From positions 248,001 to 312,000 of the forward strand of contig JAPDRN010000007.1 in assembly GCA_030247855.1 (NCBI GenBank): a DNA stretch of 64,000 nucleotides, in the 5' to 3' direction. Below are positions 1 through 10,295 of this stretch, in pieces; position 1 is the stretch's first letter, and each line of letters opens with the position of its first letter. The position numbers were made by a program, and so were the translations under genes. This DNA is from Knufia peltigerae. Taxonomy: Eukaryota > Ascomycota > Eurotiomycetes > Chaetothyriales > Trichomeriaceae. Under the pieces are notes generated by a model, which made no database searches, was not told where the DNA came from, and saw only the letters and a list, made by a program, of their open reading frames with translations.

Positions 1-1705
1 GACATCCTGCACTAGGTGCCCCTGCTGGAGCAGCAAGTATCGATCAAGCTGCTCTCGACCATTTGATATCGAAAATGAGAAGTATTGAGAACCTAGGCAA
101 GGACAGTGTTATCTGGGCCTTGGAGGCCGTTCAAGCAGGCTTTTCAAACATCAAACACGACTACGGCAGATCGAAACAAGAGGGATATTACCTCTTGCCT
201 GTACCCGGCATGAACGGCCTTCAACCTCCATCGGAGGACTTTGAGTTGGGTGGAAAAGGGTCGCAGGAGATTTGTTTCCGAATACGCCCGTGAGTCTATC
301 TTTCTTCTCAACACCCAAATCAACGGCAAGAAAGAAAAGCGGTACTAATAATTTCAAACAACAGAAAGCTCCTCGAAGAGTGGTTCAACACCGCCGTCAA
401 TGACATACTGGCAATAATCGACAGTCAACTAGAGGCACTGGCTAGGGAACACAAGGGCGAGAAAATCGTACGAGTGCTTTTGGTTACCTTCGACTTTCGG
501 ATCATGATTTTCTAACTTTTGACTCTAACAGGACCGTGTCGTACTATCCGGAGGATTCGCATGGAACGTCTACTATCAAGATCGGATGAAGGCGTATTTC
601 AGCAACAAGAAACGAGAAAAGCATAGGTCGATATCTCTCGACTTGGACATTCTTACTGCTCCTGAACCGTATGCCGCATCTTCTCTCTTTTTGTTCAAGG
701 GATCATCATCTTCCCCATAACCCACGGAGAGCGCGATTTCTAACTCATGAACACATGACACAGAGAACTATCCGTCGTCCAAGGACTGGTACACAACAGG
801 GTCCGAGAACTGAAGGGTCTAGGTCCTATATTCGAATCGGTCTGTTGTCCGGTTAGCTACGGAGTCGTCTTTGCCGAAAGGTACAACTCTCTCAAACATT
901 CTCGACAAGGAGACGTACCCGAGATATCTGCATTGGACGGCAAAAAGTACATTCAAGGTCAAATTGATTGGATCATTAAGAAGGTAAGTAGTATCTGGAT
1001 TTTTGTAAGACCTTTTACCTCCGCCATAATCATCATCACCACCACCACGACCACCACCACCACGAAGGTTGCTGTCAAGTAACAGTAACACTCACAACAC
1101 TAAACTAATTGTCCTTTTTGGGATTGCTCAGGGAATCCCAATCCCCAGCAAAGGAATCAAACGTGAATACGATATCGTTTTGAACGAAAACGCCGAAAAG
1201 TTGCCCCGATCGTTCCAGATCGTCACCACCGACCACCCTCGAGACCGTTTACCTCCCAACGTCAGTCACAGCGCCGTGAAACCAGTTTGCGAAATCACCA
1301 TCGACTTGACAAAGTTTAAAAGTGACCAACAAACCACAGTCCACCAGTACCTTTGGAGCTTTGTCGAACAAGATAAAAGCATCAACTCCCTTGATCAAAC
1401 GATCCATTTCCAACGCCACTTCTGGCCCTGCTCCTCCTATTTCGTCCGCCCTAGGTACGAGTGGTGGCGGTAGTGGTACTGCGGCGGCCACAACCACGCC
1501 CACCACCAAAGAAACAAGTTTCGATTTGTTTCTCCTCGTCGGAGCCTCGGACTTGAGATTCGAGATCAAACCTAGAGGTGAACCTGATATCCTGGCCAGT
1601 TCGGAACATGATCAGATCGACGTGGTGTGGGCTCAAGACGACACCCTAACGAGGACGTCCACGGCGACATCACGGACGGACGATTTGCTGTTGAAAAGGT
1701 CATGA
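1..1705 (+). CDS. Hsp70-like ATPase (fungal actin-like ATPase domain protein), 5' partial
   Basis: This is the 3' part of a fungal Hsp70-like protein; the N-terminal nucleotide-binding lobe lies left of the window. The reading frame is open from base 3. Exons read as <1-289, 365-467, 532-668, 764-983 and 1132 onward, all with GT-AG junctions that keep phase. The key motif is VVLSGGFAWN (base 535 on), which matches the family's second ATP-binding loop, followed by PELSVVQGLVHNRV, the usual 'AV.GA' helix, and VSYGVVFAER. The C-terminal beta-rich segment FDLFLLVGASDLRFEI is in a different frame from CEITIDLTKFK. A 133-nt intron (1322-1454) would join the two in phase; otherwise there is an indel. 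The 3' end is uncertain: the frame stops at 1705, but a further intron and a short exon before about 1870 are possible. Such proteins are numerous in filamentous fungi and their clients are unknown. Confidence 0.75.
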
Positions 1706-2030
1706 TGAACCTTGCTGGCGGTGCTCCCCTTCTTACTCCTCTCATCCCCCCCTCCTCCTCCTCATAGTCCCTGATGGGATTTCTCTTCATGATACAAAGC
1801 AGACAACGATCAAGAGTTGGGACAGCTGGTGACATTACATGTCAAATCAACGATCACTTTTCAATACAATGATTGGAAAATCTTTGTCAAAGTCTCTCAA
1901 TGGTTCATCATTCATCTTACAGTATATACAATAACATAAGTCATAAGGACATCAATATACTATTCAATAGTATCTAGACTTGCGTCTGGCTGGTCTCGAG
2001 CTATTGGCTCTGGGCTAATGTTGACTGCTT
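1706..2030. other. Convergent intergenic spacer
   Basis: This lies between the 3' ends of the Hsp70-like gene and the CSC1-like gene. It contains a CT-rich stretch near 1738-1765. Codons around 1815-1930 could form a short extra 3' exon of the Hsp70-like gene. No other feature is visible. Confidence 0.5.
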
Positions 2031-5000
2031 CTACAACTGAATAAGATCAAGCTCGCTGAAATCAGGCGGTGCGCCACTGTAAACGCATCGGCCCTTCGAA
2101 TCGAGTCCCTGTCTGACATTGCTGACCCAGATATGAGAGCTGAAGCTTCCCATACGATGCACTTCATCATCACTAACACCGAGTTCATCGCGTGGGATCC
2201 AGATCACAGGTCGTCGCGCTCGAAGTGCACTGTGTTGGAAAGCTCTCTGGACCAATCGATCACGTTCCTCGGGTGTCAAATCTTCCAATTCGTCGCTGAC
2301 GCCTGCAAATAGCGCATCGGCAAGTTCATTCCGTGCAGCTTGCTGTGCTTCGACGTCCTTTTCATTTCCAGTGATTGGATTGAAATTGTTCAATTTATTG
2401 AATACATCTCGAGGAGGTGACACGCGCCTTTTGTGTGGTTTGCGATCGTGAGGTACTTCCGAGGGAGCCCTGCTACGACTCTGTGAGGGAGTTTCAGTCC
2501 ACTCGCCAAAATTGGATGCTCTCCGATTCGCAGTATTGTCTCGGTCGGCCCATGATTTGCGTTTTTCTTTCGTCGACAGATTGCGTGCCACCAGATGTTT
2601 AGTGGTATTGGTCGCTTTGTGAGTCACAGATTTAGCCATGCGAACGCTTCTACTCTGCTGGTCCAGGCTCATAACGATCTCAGGGTTCTGATATTCAGAA
2701 GGGTCGAGTTCCAACTGTTTTGTGCTTTGCCTCTTAAGCCGCGCTTCTTTGTCGACCTTGATACGTTGAAGCTCGTACTCTTGTTCGTGTCGATCATCTT
2801 CCAATTCCTGGCGCTCCTTACGCTCCAGCTGATCTTCAAGAGACTCGATCTGATTTTCGTCTTCAATTAAGCCCTGCTTGTTTCGCATGATTCTGGCGAA
2901 TTCCTGGTCTCTCCGAACCGCATCGTCCTCAAGAGTGATGGGCAGATATCGGAACAACGGACTGAAGGCTTCGTTGAGAAGGATTTGATACCCTGCAGTC
3001 AAGATAAGGATCACAATCATACCGATTGCTTGTCCCGTGCAGGCGACATTACCGGCCGTATCTCTGACCAAGAAAAACATGCCGATCAACGCGATTTCCA
3101 TGACATATAACCCCACGAAGGTGGTATTGATGGCGTTCGGATACAGTAGACCGCCCGTGTCGCGAGTAAACCGCGTCACGTACAGCGTGTTGTAGCGATA
3201 TACGAACCAGAAAAGGGAGAATGTGATGATGTTGAAAAGGAGGATAAGTGGTGAGATGACTGAATAAATCAAACCGATGCAAGCCAAGTTGGTGTACACA
3301 GGGAAGAAAGTGCCCCATTGAACATTGGATAATTGCGTTTGTCGTTTGAACTTGGCACGAGCCGTGCTGTCGAAGAGAGGAGCCAGGATGAACCACCCAA
3401 TAAGTGACCCGACTTGTACCAGAGCTCCCGCGCTCACCGATAGTGCTTGCAGGAGCATGTAGGAGAAGAAGTAGTTGCTTGCCTTGGGGATGTTCGTGCC
3501 TAATAGCGCAGGAATATTCGTGAATCCATCGAAGCTGGTGAACAGCGCGAAGAATTGTGTCAGCGCAGACGCGATCGACACGACCAAGAACAGTTGAACG
3601 AAAAGAAAGGCAAAGTAGTACCGCTGAACAGAGATCTCCACCAACATTCCAGACTGGATTCCTTGTACTTTGCAAAGAAATCGAAGGATCAGGGGCAGCA
3701 GGAACGTGAGCAGACCGAGAAGAGCGGGAGGAAGGACACCCTGAATGACACTTCTGAACCATGCGGGAATCTTCAGCACCCAGTGGAGCCAAGACCAAGT
3801 CTTCGCAGCGACATCTAGCTGCGAAAGAGCGGACGTAAAAGCAACTGGGATGGCCCAAAGGATGATCATTCCAGAGACGACGGCGATGATACCGCCAGTT
3901 CGGATATAGTTTTGCCACCACGGAATAGACATGTTATCCCAAATGACATCGTTGGGATCGATCTCGACCATGCGAGGAGCCATGTGCTTTGGAATGTGAT
4001 GACTGACAGTTTGACACGCCATGTGGGCCGCCACCTGATGGTTGAATTGAATGAATGCGGAATTCATCAGAGGAAATCGCTCGGGATGTGCCTGGTCGTC
4101 TTCAATCTCGACGTTGAGCCTAGCTACTTCTTTGCGGCAATAGCGGATGGTGTCGACCTTTTCACCGATCAAGGGTAGCGAAGGCATCCACTGCCAACCG
4201 AAAATTGGCAATCTCATGGTGTCGCGATCTTTTTCTTCCAGATACCGTCGCCAGAGTGCGTCATCGGGATCGTGTTCGAAGTTCCACTCGAAAGCAGATG
4301 GGTAGTCAACTGGTTCCTTTTCATCTGGCCCTAGTCCAACGTGTTTCATGAACTTCTCGATATTGGTGAGCGGCTTCTGGGACTTGGTCTTCTCGTCTCT
4401 CATTGTACTAGATTGAGAGATTGGGCTGGACGGCAACTCGCGCTTCCCAGATTTTTCCAGTGAGCGTCCACGATTTTCAGCTGTGATCTGCCTGATTGTT
4501 GATGCGTCATGAGCATCACGCGATTTCTGTTGATGTAAAGCATTCCGCGCGTAATCATCGGACTCGAACTTCTCTTGCTCGTCGCATGACTTGTCGCTAG
4601 AGGATCGGCCCTGGTCTGCGCCCGAAGCCACGAATCCATTAGTAGTATTGATGGTATCGTTGACTCCTTTATTGACACCCCGGATGCCACCCATAATTCT
4701 ATTTCCGATGGTATCCAAACCATGTGTAACTGCCGTGATACTTTCGCCTAGCACAGGGATTGGTAATGCGGGTTTCTTGTTTTGTTTTCTCTCTTCGTCG
4801 ATCTCTTCGTCGTCGCTAGACGATGAAGACCGATCATCGTTGCCATCGAGTGCATCACGAAGATTGTGGTTGACCTGATGAGGGTTGCCTGAGCTAACAC
4901 CATGACCATGGGCAGCCTGGTCACCAGCTTCGTTTCTGATGGTGGTTCGAAGATTCTTTTCCCGCTTCGAAATCCTTTTGCCCGATTCCTTCTCGGCTTT

Positions 5001-5861
5001 CTTGATATTTTCTTCATTTTTCTTGAAACACTTTTTGATGAGATCAGTCTCAGCAGCTTCGAGTGTAGCAGCAAGGTCGTCTCTTTGCTTGATTTTGGCG
5101 CTCAGTTCATCGAAATTTCTGTTGATCCAGATGTTCCTGAGACCGCCAGGGAACACGTCGTACAGTCCATCAAGTGCTTCGACGGAGCACCATTTCTGAG
5201 GAATTGAACTCACGAGAACGGTGGTGGCCGATGCTCGCAGTCGATGTTGAGGTGATGTCAGGTACGCTTGCCGCATACGAATATAGCATCGTAGCTCGTC
5301 ATATGCAACATAACAGACCCAGACTATCAGGGCCAAGGCAAGAAGCCAGTGTGCCCAGTAACGCCCAGTATGATCGGGGGCCACGTTTCCCCAAGCAAGC
5401 TGATCCAGACCAGTGACGTTGGAGGCATTCTCGTGCTTTCCCGTGGCAAAGTCTGCACCTCTTCCACCGACTACATTCAAGGGGATGAGGATGGGTAATA
5501 TGACCAATGTCGCAGGAATGAAGATCTTGAGTAACGTGCGGAGGTAGCGCAGGAAGAAGTATGCGTCCAAACCGCACTTCTGCACGAATTCGGAATTCGA
5601 GGTGACGAAGACTGGTTTGATCCACTTCCACCAGCCAGGGGGTGTTGGTCTTGTCCGCTCTCTTTCTGGTACGAGATATGTTCTCGGCTGGTAGATTCGA
5701 GCAAATCGATCTTTGATGAGGAGGAAGAGGGCCACTTCAATAGCGAAGATGGCTATGGAGGTAACTAAGGAGGCGGCAAACTGACCCGCAGTCTGTCCAG
5801 TCCTGGACTCGCTGGCCGTGGTGTTGCCACCCAAGTTGAAGGTTGAATTGAGAGATGACAT
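2031..5861 (-). CDS. CSC1/RSN1-type calcium-permeable stress-gated cation channel (DUF221 family)
   Basis: This intronless gene encodes a 1276-residue multipass membrane protein of the CSC1/OSCA/TMEM63 family, whose members are osmo- or mechanosensitive cation channels in fungal and plant membranes. The order of parts fits the family. An N-terminal RSN1 transmembrane region covers about residues 25-195 (helices near 28-48, 105-131 and 170-193). A long cytosolic PHM7-type region covers about 195-640 (motifs SSIPQKW, FIQFNHQVAAHMACQ). The channel core of repeated hydrophobic helices spans about 650-960, and a cytosolic tail ends with the PHM7 extracellular-domain motif RRPVIWIPRDELGVSDDE. The cytosolic region carries a long charged, Ser-rich insert (about residues 290-500) that probably is disordered. 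The ATG at 5861 is the first in frame and directly precedes a Ser/Thr/Asn-rich N-terminus typical of the family. The gene is divergent from the crotonase gene. Confidence 0.93.
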   Translation of the reverse strand: MSSLNSTFNLGGNTTASESRTGQTAGQFAASLVTSIAIFAIEVALFLLIKDRFARIYQPRTYLVPERERTRPTPPGWWKWIKPVFVTSNSEFVQKCGLDAYFFLRYLRTLLKIFIPATLVILPILIPLNVVGGRGADFATGKHENASNVTGLDQLAWGNVAPDHTGRYWAHWLLALALIVWVCYVAYDELRCYIRMRQAYLTSPQHRLRASATTVLVSSIPQKWCSVEALDGLYDVFPGGLRNIWINRNFDELSAKIKQRDDLAATLEAAETDLIKKCFKKNEENIKKAEKESGKRISKREKNLRTTIRNEAGDQAAHGHGVSSGNPHQVNHNLRDALDGNDDRSSSSSDDEEIDEERKQNKKPALPIPVLGESITAVTHGLDTIGNRIMGGIRGVNKGVNDTINTTNGFVASGADQGRSSSDKSCDEQEKFESDDYARNALHQQKSRDAHDASTIRQITAENRGRSLEKSGKRELPSSPISQSSTMRDEKTKSQKPLTNIEKFMKHVGLGPDEKEPVDYPSAFEWNFEHDPDDALWRRYLEEKDRDTMRLPIFGWQWMPSLPLIGEKVDTIRYCRKEVARLNVEIEDDQAHPERFPLMNSAFIQFNHQVAAHMACQTVSHHIPKHMAPRMVEIDPNDVIWDNMSIPWWQNYIRTGGIIAVVSGMIILWAIPVAFTSALSQLDVAAKTWSWLHWVLKIPAWFRSVIQGVLPPALLGLLTFLLPLILRFLCKVQGIQSGMLVEISVQRYYFAFLFVQLFLVVSIASALTQFFALFTSFDGFTNIPALLGTNIPKASNYFFSYMLLQALSVSAGALVQVGSLIGWFILAPLFDSTARAKFKRQTQLSNVQWGTFFPVYTNLACIGLIYSVISPLILLFNIITFSLFWFVYRYNTLYVTRFTRDTGGLLYPNAINTTFVGLYVMEIALIGMFFLVRDTAGNVACTGQAIGMIVILILTAGYQILLNEAFSPLFRYLPITLEDDAVRRDQEFARIMRNKQGLIEDENQIESLEDQLERKERQELEDDRHEQEYELQRIKVDKEARLKRQSTKQLELDPSEYQNPEIVMSLDQQSRSVRMAKSVTHKATNTTKHLVARNLSTKEKRKSWADRDNTANRRASNFGEWTETPSQSRSRAPSEVPHDRKPHKRRVSPPRDVFNKLNNFNPITGNEKDVEAQQAARNELADALFAGVSDELEDLTPEERDRLVQRAFQHSALRARRPVIWIPRDELGVSDDEVHRMGSFSSHIWVSNVRQGLDSKGRCVYSGAPPDFSELDLIQL

Positions 5862-6871
5862 GACGTATTATTCTAGCTGGGTAATGGTGCTCTGAACAGG
5901 AAATATCATGACTGAAATCGTCCTGGGCTCGTGAGGATCAGGTGGAACGGGGTCAACGCGTAGGATGCTCGAGGGGTATCAGGGTGCGCCACTAGCAAAC
6001 GCTCAAACGAAGGCAGACAAAGCAGGCGAAGAAAGGAGGATTGCACTTGTAGGATAGTTGTGATGAGGATGAAAGAGGAGATGAGGAGGACAAAGAATGC
6101 AAAACAAGATGGTGGAAGTTGGACAAAGAGTCCTTTGGCATGGTGGAGCGGATGGCAACCAAGATTCACATCGAGATTGTCGATATTCGACAATCGCAGG
6201 ACAGAGGGAAAAAGTGACATACAAAACGCCCATGCGCGAATGACGTGTGAGGCTCACATCGCCAAATTTTGCCTGCACCCCAGGCTCTTCATCGTCGAAT
6301 CATCTGCACCCGCCAGCGCCCATCTCTGGCAATGGTGGCACTGATCTCGCGCCTAAGCCACCGGGAGTTTAGGGCCCCCTTTTAGGTGGGTTTAATTAGC
6401 TCTGGGTTGCTTGCCGTCCCTCGATGTGCCGCGCGGTTGACACGTCTTGGTTGGTTTGGCACGGCTATCGAGATCCAGTACCTGCTGCCCACCACCATCT
6501 GCTGAAGCACTTATTTACAATACATGTCTACTTTGAGAATTACTGTGTATGTACTGTACAAGCGACACAGATAGACGAAATAGTTGAACAGAGTAAATAC
6601 TTTCAAGGAGCCTGTACTCGTACGACTACTCATTTGAAACGGTTCCCCTTTGTGTCCAATTTCTCCTGATGTTCTCCACCGTTTGAGTGTGGCGTCTGTC
6701 AACCGAGGCATGTTAAATTTCGTGGCTGCAAGGCTGAGAACACGAAGAAACCGGAGTAGTCGAGCTTCAACCTCACCTTACCGCATACCTTACCCCATCT
6801 TGCAATATCAATTCATTTGTCCGTGATCAGATCCCTGTCCCGTCGACCTTTTGCTGTTGAACCAATAAACC
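5862..6871. promoter_or_regulatory. Divergent promoter region of the CSC1-like and crotonase genes
   Basis: This 1-kb spacer lies between two divergent start codons and must carry both promoters. It has an A/G-rich stretch on the plus strand near 6060-6130. Small open frames here show no coding character. No TATA box was identified. Confidence 0.6.
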
Positions 6872-7702
6872 ATGACCAAATCCTCTTCAACACCCCCTGT
6901 TGTGGTCTCGACCACCCCTTCGGGTATCACAACCATTGTCATTTCCCGGCCCCATCGTCGCAATGCCGTAAACTCTTCGACTGCTCGAGACCTATACTCT
7001 GCCTTTATCGATTTTGAAAATGATTCTTCACAAAAAGTCGCCATCCTCACGGGCTCCGATGGCTATTTCTGTGCAGGTGCTGACCTCATCGATCTCACTC
7101 TGGAACAAGAACAGGCCCGGGCAACAGACAGCCAATCCTTTCAAAAGCCGGTAGAAAATCGCAACTGTGGACCGATGGGACCCTCGCGGCTACAAGTGAA
7201 GAAGCCCGTCATTGCGGCCGTTGCTGGCCACGCAGTAGCCGGAGGACTGGAACTCAGTCTGCTGGCTGATATGCGCGTCGTTGAAGAGGATGCCATATTT
7301 GGAGTCTACTGTCGACGGTGGGGGGTACCATTGATTGATGGTGGAACTGTTCGTCTTCAAGCCATCGTCGGTCTGGGACGTGCTCTTGATATGATCCTGA
7401 CTGGACGACCTGTCGCTGCTCAAGAAGCGTTGGCCATGGGTTTGGCCAACAGGGTCGTCCCAAAAGGCAAGGCTTTGGAGGAAGCAACCAAATTAGCAGA
7501 GGAGCTTCTAAGGTTCCCAAATGGATGTATGAACGTGGACAGGAGGTCGTGCTACTATGCCGCCTACAACGCGTCAAGTTTCGAGGATGCGCTAAGCAAC
7601 GAGTTCAACCACGGCGTGAAGGTGCTGGAGACCGAGAGTTTCAAAGGCGCTGCCAGGTTTGCTGGAGGTTTAGGAAGACATGGAGGGTTTTCGAAACTGT
7701 AA
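6872..7702 (+). CDS. Enoyl-CoA hydratase/isomerase family protein (crotonase)
   Basis: This intronless gene encodes 276 residues, the usual crotonase length. Visible motifs are the first oxyanion-hole segment GSDGYFCAGADL (about residues 62-73), the second oxyanion and first catalytic Glu segment AGHAVAGGLELSLLAD (about 118-133), and VPLIDGGTVRL (about 151-161). In canonical hydratases the residue about seven after the AxFxxPE start is the second catalytic Glu. Here the aligned position in FGVYCRRWG is Cys, so hydration chemistry may be altered. Other crotonases (isomerases, hydrolases, decarboxylases) also vary at this site. The start ATG at 6872 sits in a favourable context (AAACCATGA). No PTS1 is visible: the C-terminus is GGFSKL, where SKL would be the last three residues of a peroxisomal PTS1, and indeed the last three are S-K-L, so peroxisomal import is plausible. 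Confidence 0.92.
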   Translation: MTKSSSTPPVVVSTTPSGITTIVISRPHRRNAVNSSTARDLYSAFIDFENDSSQKVAILTGSDGYFCAGADLIDLTLEQEQARATDSQSFQKPVENRNCGPMGPSRLQVKKPVIAAVAGHAVAGGLELSLLADMRVVEEDAIFGVYCRRWGVPLIDGGTVRLQAIVGLGRALDMILTGRPVAAQEALAMGLANRVVPKGKALEEATKLAEELLRFPNGCMNVDRRSCYYAAYNASSFEDALSNEFNHGVKVLETESFKGAARFAGGLGRHGGFSKL

Positions 7703-7789
7703 CACTTGGAATTATGAATCGCATGATCCAAGTCTACCCATCAATGCTGTCTACTTAGTCGACCTAGGATGCGTTGCGTTCGCACTCAG

Positions 7790-8560
7790 TATGATTATCG
7801 TGCGGAGCGTAGCGACGAACGGACTAAATAAATAAGCTGCGATTTCCAGTACTAGAGCGCAACTTTTGATTGGTTAAGTCCTATCCTAACTTATCTATTG
7901 GCTCTCAAAATGATAGATAACGTGATTATAAGTAACGTGACATTAAGTAATGTGACTTTAACCTTAACCCTTATATTTCATATTAGTTACCCTACCTAGG
8001 CAGTAATGCTAGCTATAAAGCTAACACAAATAAATAATATATATAAAGGTAGTGCCTATAAAGATAACATAAAAGGGTAATATTAGTATCACTTATATTC
8101 TTATTTATATCTATATTTAGTTAAATAGTGTTAGGTGATGCGTAACCTTCTAAGTAATAGAATAGCTAGGGGTTTAATGAGATATATTATTAAGTCTAAC
8201 CTTAATGACTATAAGGCAGTTTTCTATCTATTATATAGTAAATAGGGAGCGTAATTCTTTCTCCGGTTAAGGCCGTCCTCGTTACCGTATTAGCTCCTAG
8301 ATAGTAATATTAATAGGCCTAGAGAATAGGGCCCTAGAGGTTACCTTAATAATGAGTGCCTCATCAGATAGAATAGAAAGAGAAATGAGTGCTAAAATGG
8401 GGTAATAAAAAGAGCGTCTTAAGGCCTAGAAATAGGCCTCTGTTTATAAAGACCGTTTTGGCGGAGTACTCCGCATGGGAGGCCCTTAGCTATCTAATAA
8501 ATAGTATCAAGCAAAAGTAAAGACAGCTACTTTCTAAGCCCCCGGTCCTCTGTCGAATCC
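7790..8560. repeat. Degenerate AT-rich element, probably a RIP-mutated transposon relic
   Basis: Composition shifts abruptly to TA-rich sequence with repeated words such as CTATAAAG, TAATATTA and CCTAGA. The left edge (7852 on) reads GAGCGCAACTTTTGATTGG, followed by a small tandem array of AACGTGA-type units. That arrangement resembles a fungal DNA-transposon end. No open transposase frame survives, and no matching inverted end was found on the right. Relic status is inferred from composition. A centromeric or other AT-rich isochore fragment is an alternative. Confidence 0.4.
7919..7963 (+). repeat. Imperfect 15-bp tandem repeat (AACGTGA units)
   Basis: Three consecutive imperfect units follow each other: AACGTGATTATAAGT, AACGTGACATTAAGT and AATGTGACTTTAACC. 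Subterminal arrays of this kind are common in fungal DNA transposons, where they bind transposase. That role is inferred. Confidence 0.6.
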
Positions 8561-9691
8561 TCCTAATTATCTATATCTACCCCCTCTAAGCCCTAAAGAA
8601 TCAATTGTTACGAGTAGAAGAATAGCTGGTTTAGCGTGCAGTACGAGTATTAGGCTCCAAACGCTGCCTTGGGGGACGAAAGTTCCTCTCAGCTTATTTT
8701 AGCGTTGTTGTCTTATTTCGTAGGAAGTACTCAGTAGTACAACAGGCTGTTCTGGATAAGCCAGCAATAGCGCGAAAAGTATTCAGAGGCCCAACTCCCG
8801 CAACGTACTGATTCTTCCGTATTCTGACCAGACCAAGTGCCCGCTCTCAAAGTGAGGTTCCCTTTGTCGACCAAAATTTCGACAGAATAGTATCGCACAC
8901 AAGGTCATCAACCTAGTCCAGAGCGTTGGCTTTCTCGAGAAGAGAACAGGGGCAATCAAGTGCTGTATCTTGCGTCTTTCTACTCACCGCTTTCTTACAA
9001 GGCTCAACTTGCTGGCCATGCCAACGTATGGCACGTATATGCCACCATTCTCAGAGAGGAAAACCCCGGTATTTGCCTTGCGGCCCAGTTCGCACGGGCA
9101 ACTTTTTGCAGATACACTAATTTGAAATCATTGCTCCAATCGAAGGCTATTTCGACCACAAGCCCCCCGTCTCATACATACGAAGTCCCATCACATTGTG
9201 GTTGTAATTTCGTGCTGGTTTTGATCACGGGCTGGCGTTGATGCCGCCGAGAAAAAAAGACAACAACGAGAACGCCGGCAAACAAAAGATGAGGTGACGC
9301 AGGCTACGCTTGACGTCATTGGCTTTAAAGTGATGCTGTTGATTGAACAACTCCCTCCAACACAAGATTATCAGGTGAGGCTGGTGAGGCTCAATCTGGT
9401 GAAGATCCCATAAAGTCTGCGTGAGTACGACGAGTAGGAGGGAAAAGGCATCTTTGGGCATCAAGCGACTAAAATCCCTGCTCTACACCCTGCTTTCAAC
9501 CTGTAATATTCCCTTGCCACCCTCCTACCACTATAACCTTGTCAGTTGTCAGCATTACTACCGCCCTACTCATTATTACTCGAGGTGAACCTTGGCAAAC
9601 GCAGGCCCAGTTGGTTAGTCTCAAAGGCAGGCACGCACACACATACAAGGAGACACACACCCTCCCAGCAAGTCCCTCGGTAGTCAAAACA

Positions 9692-10295
9692 ATGGCGTCC
9701 AGGACGGCGTTGCTCGTGATTGACATGCAGGTGGTCTTCACAGCCGTGGTCACGGAAGCCCTGCCAAACGTCGTGAAACTCTGTGATCGCTTTACCAAGG
9801 CCCCGTTGCCCATCATCTTCACCCAGCACGGTCACAGTGACTACGAGCTCAAGACCACGCCGTCCCGAGTCAACTGGTGCGCAATGGAAGCCGGAAAACT
9901 CGATCGCGACGGGCTCCCCTGACTGGGAACTCATCGGCGACCTGAGGCGATACATCCCGGAGTTTCCCCCTAAACCTCTGAGTCAATCCCTCCGGCCGAG
10001 GACGCGCAACTGTTCCCCAAATTGATGGCGAAGAACACCTACGACTAACACCAACCTATCGACGATCCTCGAGGCTGCGAAAGTCGAGCGAGTGATCGTC
10101 TGTGGGGTCATGACCGACGTGTGCTGCGACGCTTCGGCCAAACCAGCCTTCAGCAGAGGGTACGAGACTTGGTTCGTGAGTGACGCGACGGGGAGTGGAA
10201 ACAAGAGTCAACACCTGGCTGGCCTCAAATGCTATTCCTTCGCCTATGGGGATGTTTTGAAGACGACAGAGGTATTGGACCGCCTGAAGTTGTAA
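9692..10295 (+). pseudogene. Isochorismatase-family hydrolase, broken by at least three frame changes
   Basis: The first part (9692 on) reads MASRTALLVIDMQVVF, the classic isochorismatase-family start with the catalytic Asp in VIDMQ, and continues through IIFTQHGHSDYELKTTPSRVN. Homology then jumps frame. WKPENSIATGSPDWEL to about 9985 is in a second frame. AEDAQLFPKLMAKNTYD (9995-10046) is back in the first. TNTNLSTILEAAKVERVIVCGVMTDVCC to the stop at 10295 is in the second frame again and contains the GVMTDVCC catalytic-Cys motif. No GT-AG introns fit these short shifts, so each is an indel. Together the pieces cover a full domain of about 200 residues. The gene is either a young pseudogene or a locus with assembly indels. 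The substrate is unknown. Confidence 0.8.

Larger units (their letters stand above)
7703..9691. other. Gene-free spacer with AT-rich repeat relic
   Basis: This 2-kb stretch has no convincing gene. About 7790-8560 is rich in TA dinucleotides and full of stops on all frames, unlike the coding DNA around it. About 8560-9690 returns to ordinary composition. An open frame at 8960-9241 lacks recognisable features. Confidence 0.6.

Noticed and set aside
7960..7976. Telomere-like TTAACCTTAACCCTTA
   Set aside because: Only two irregular units in an AT-rich segment; not an array, and housekeeping genes lie on both sides.
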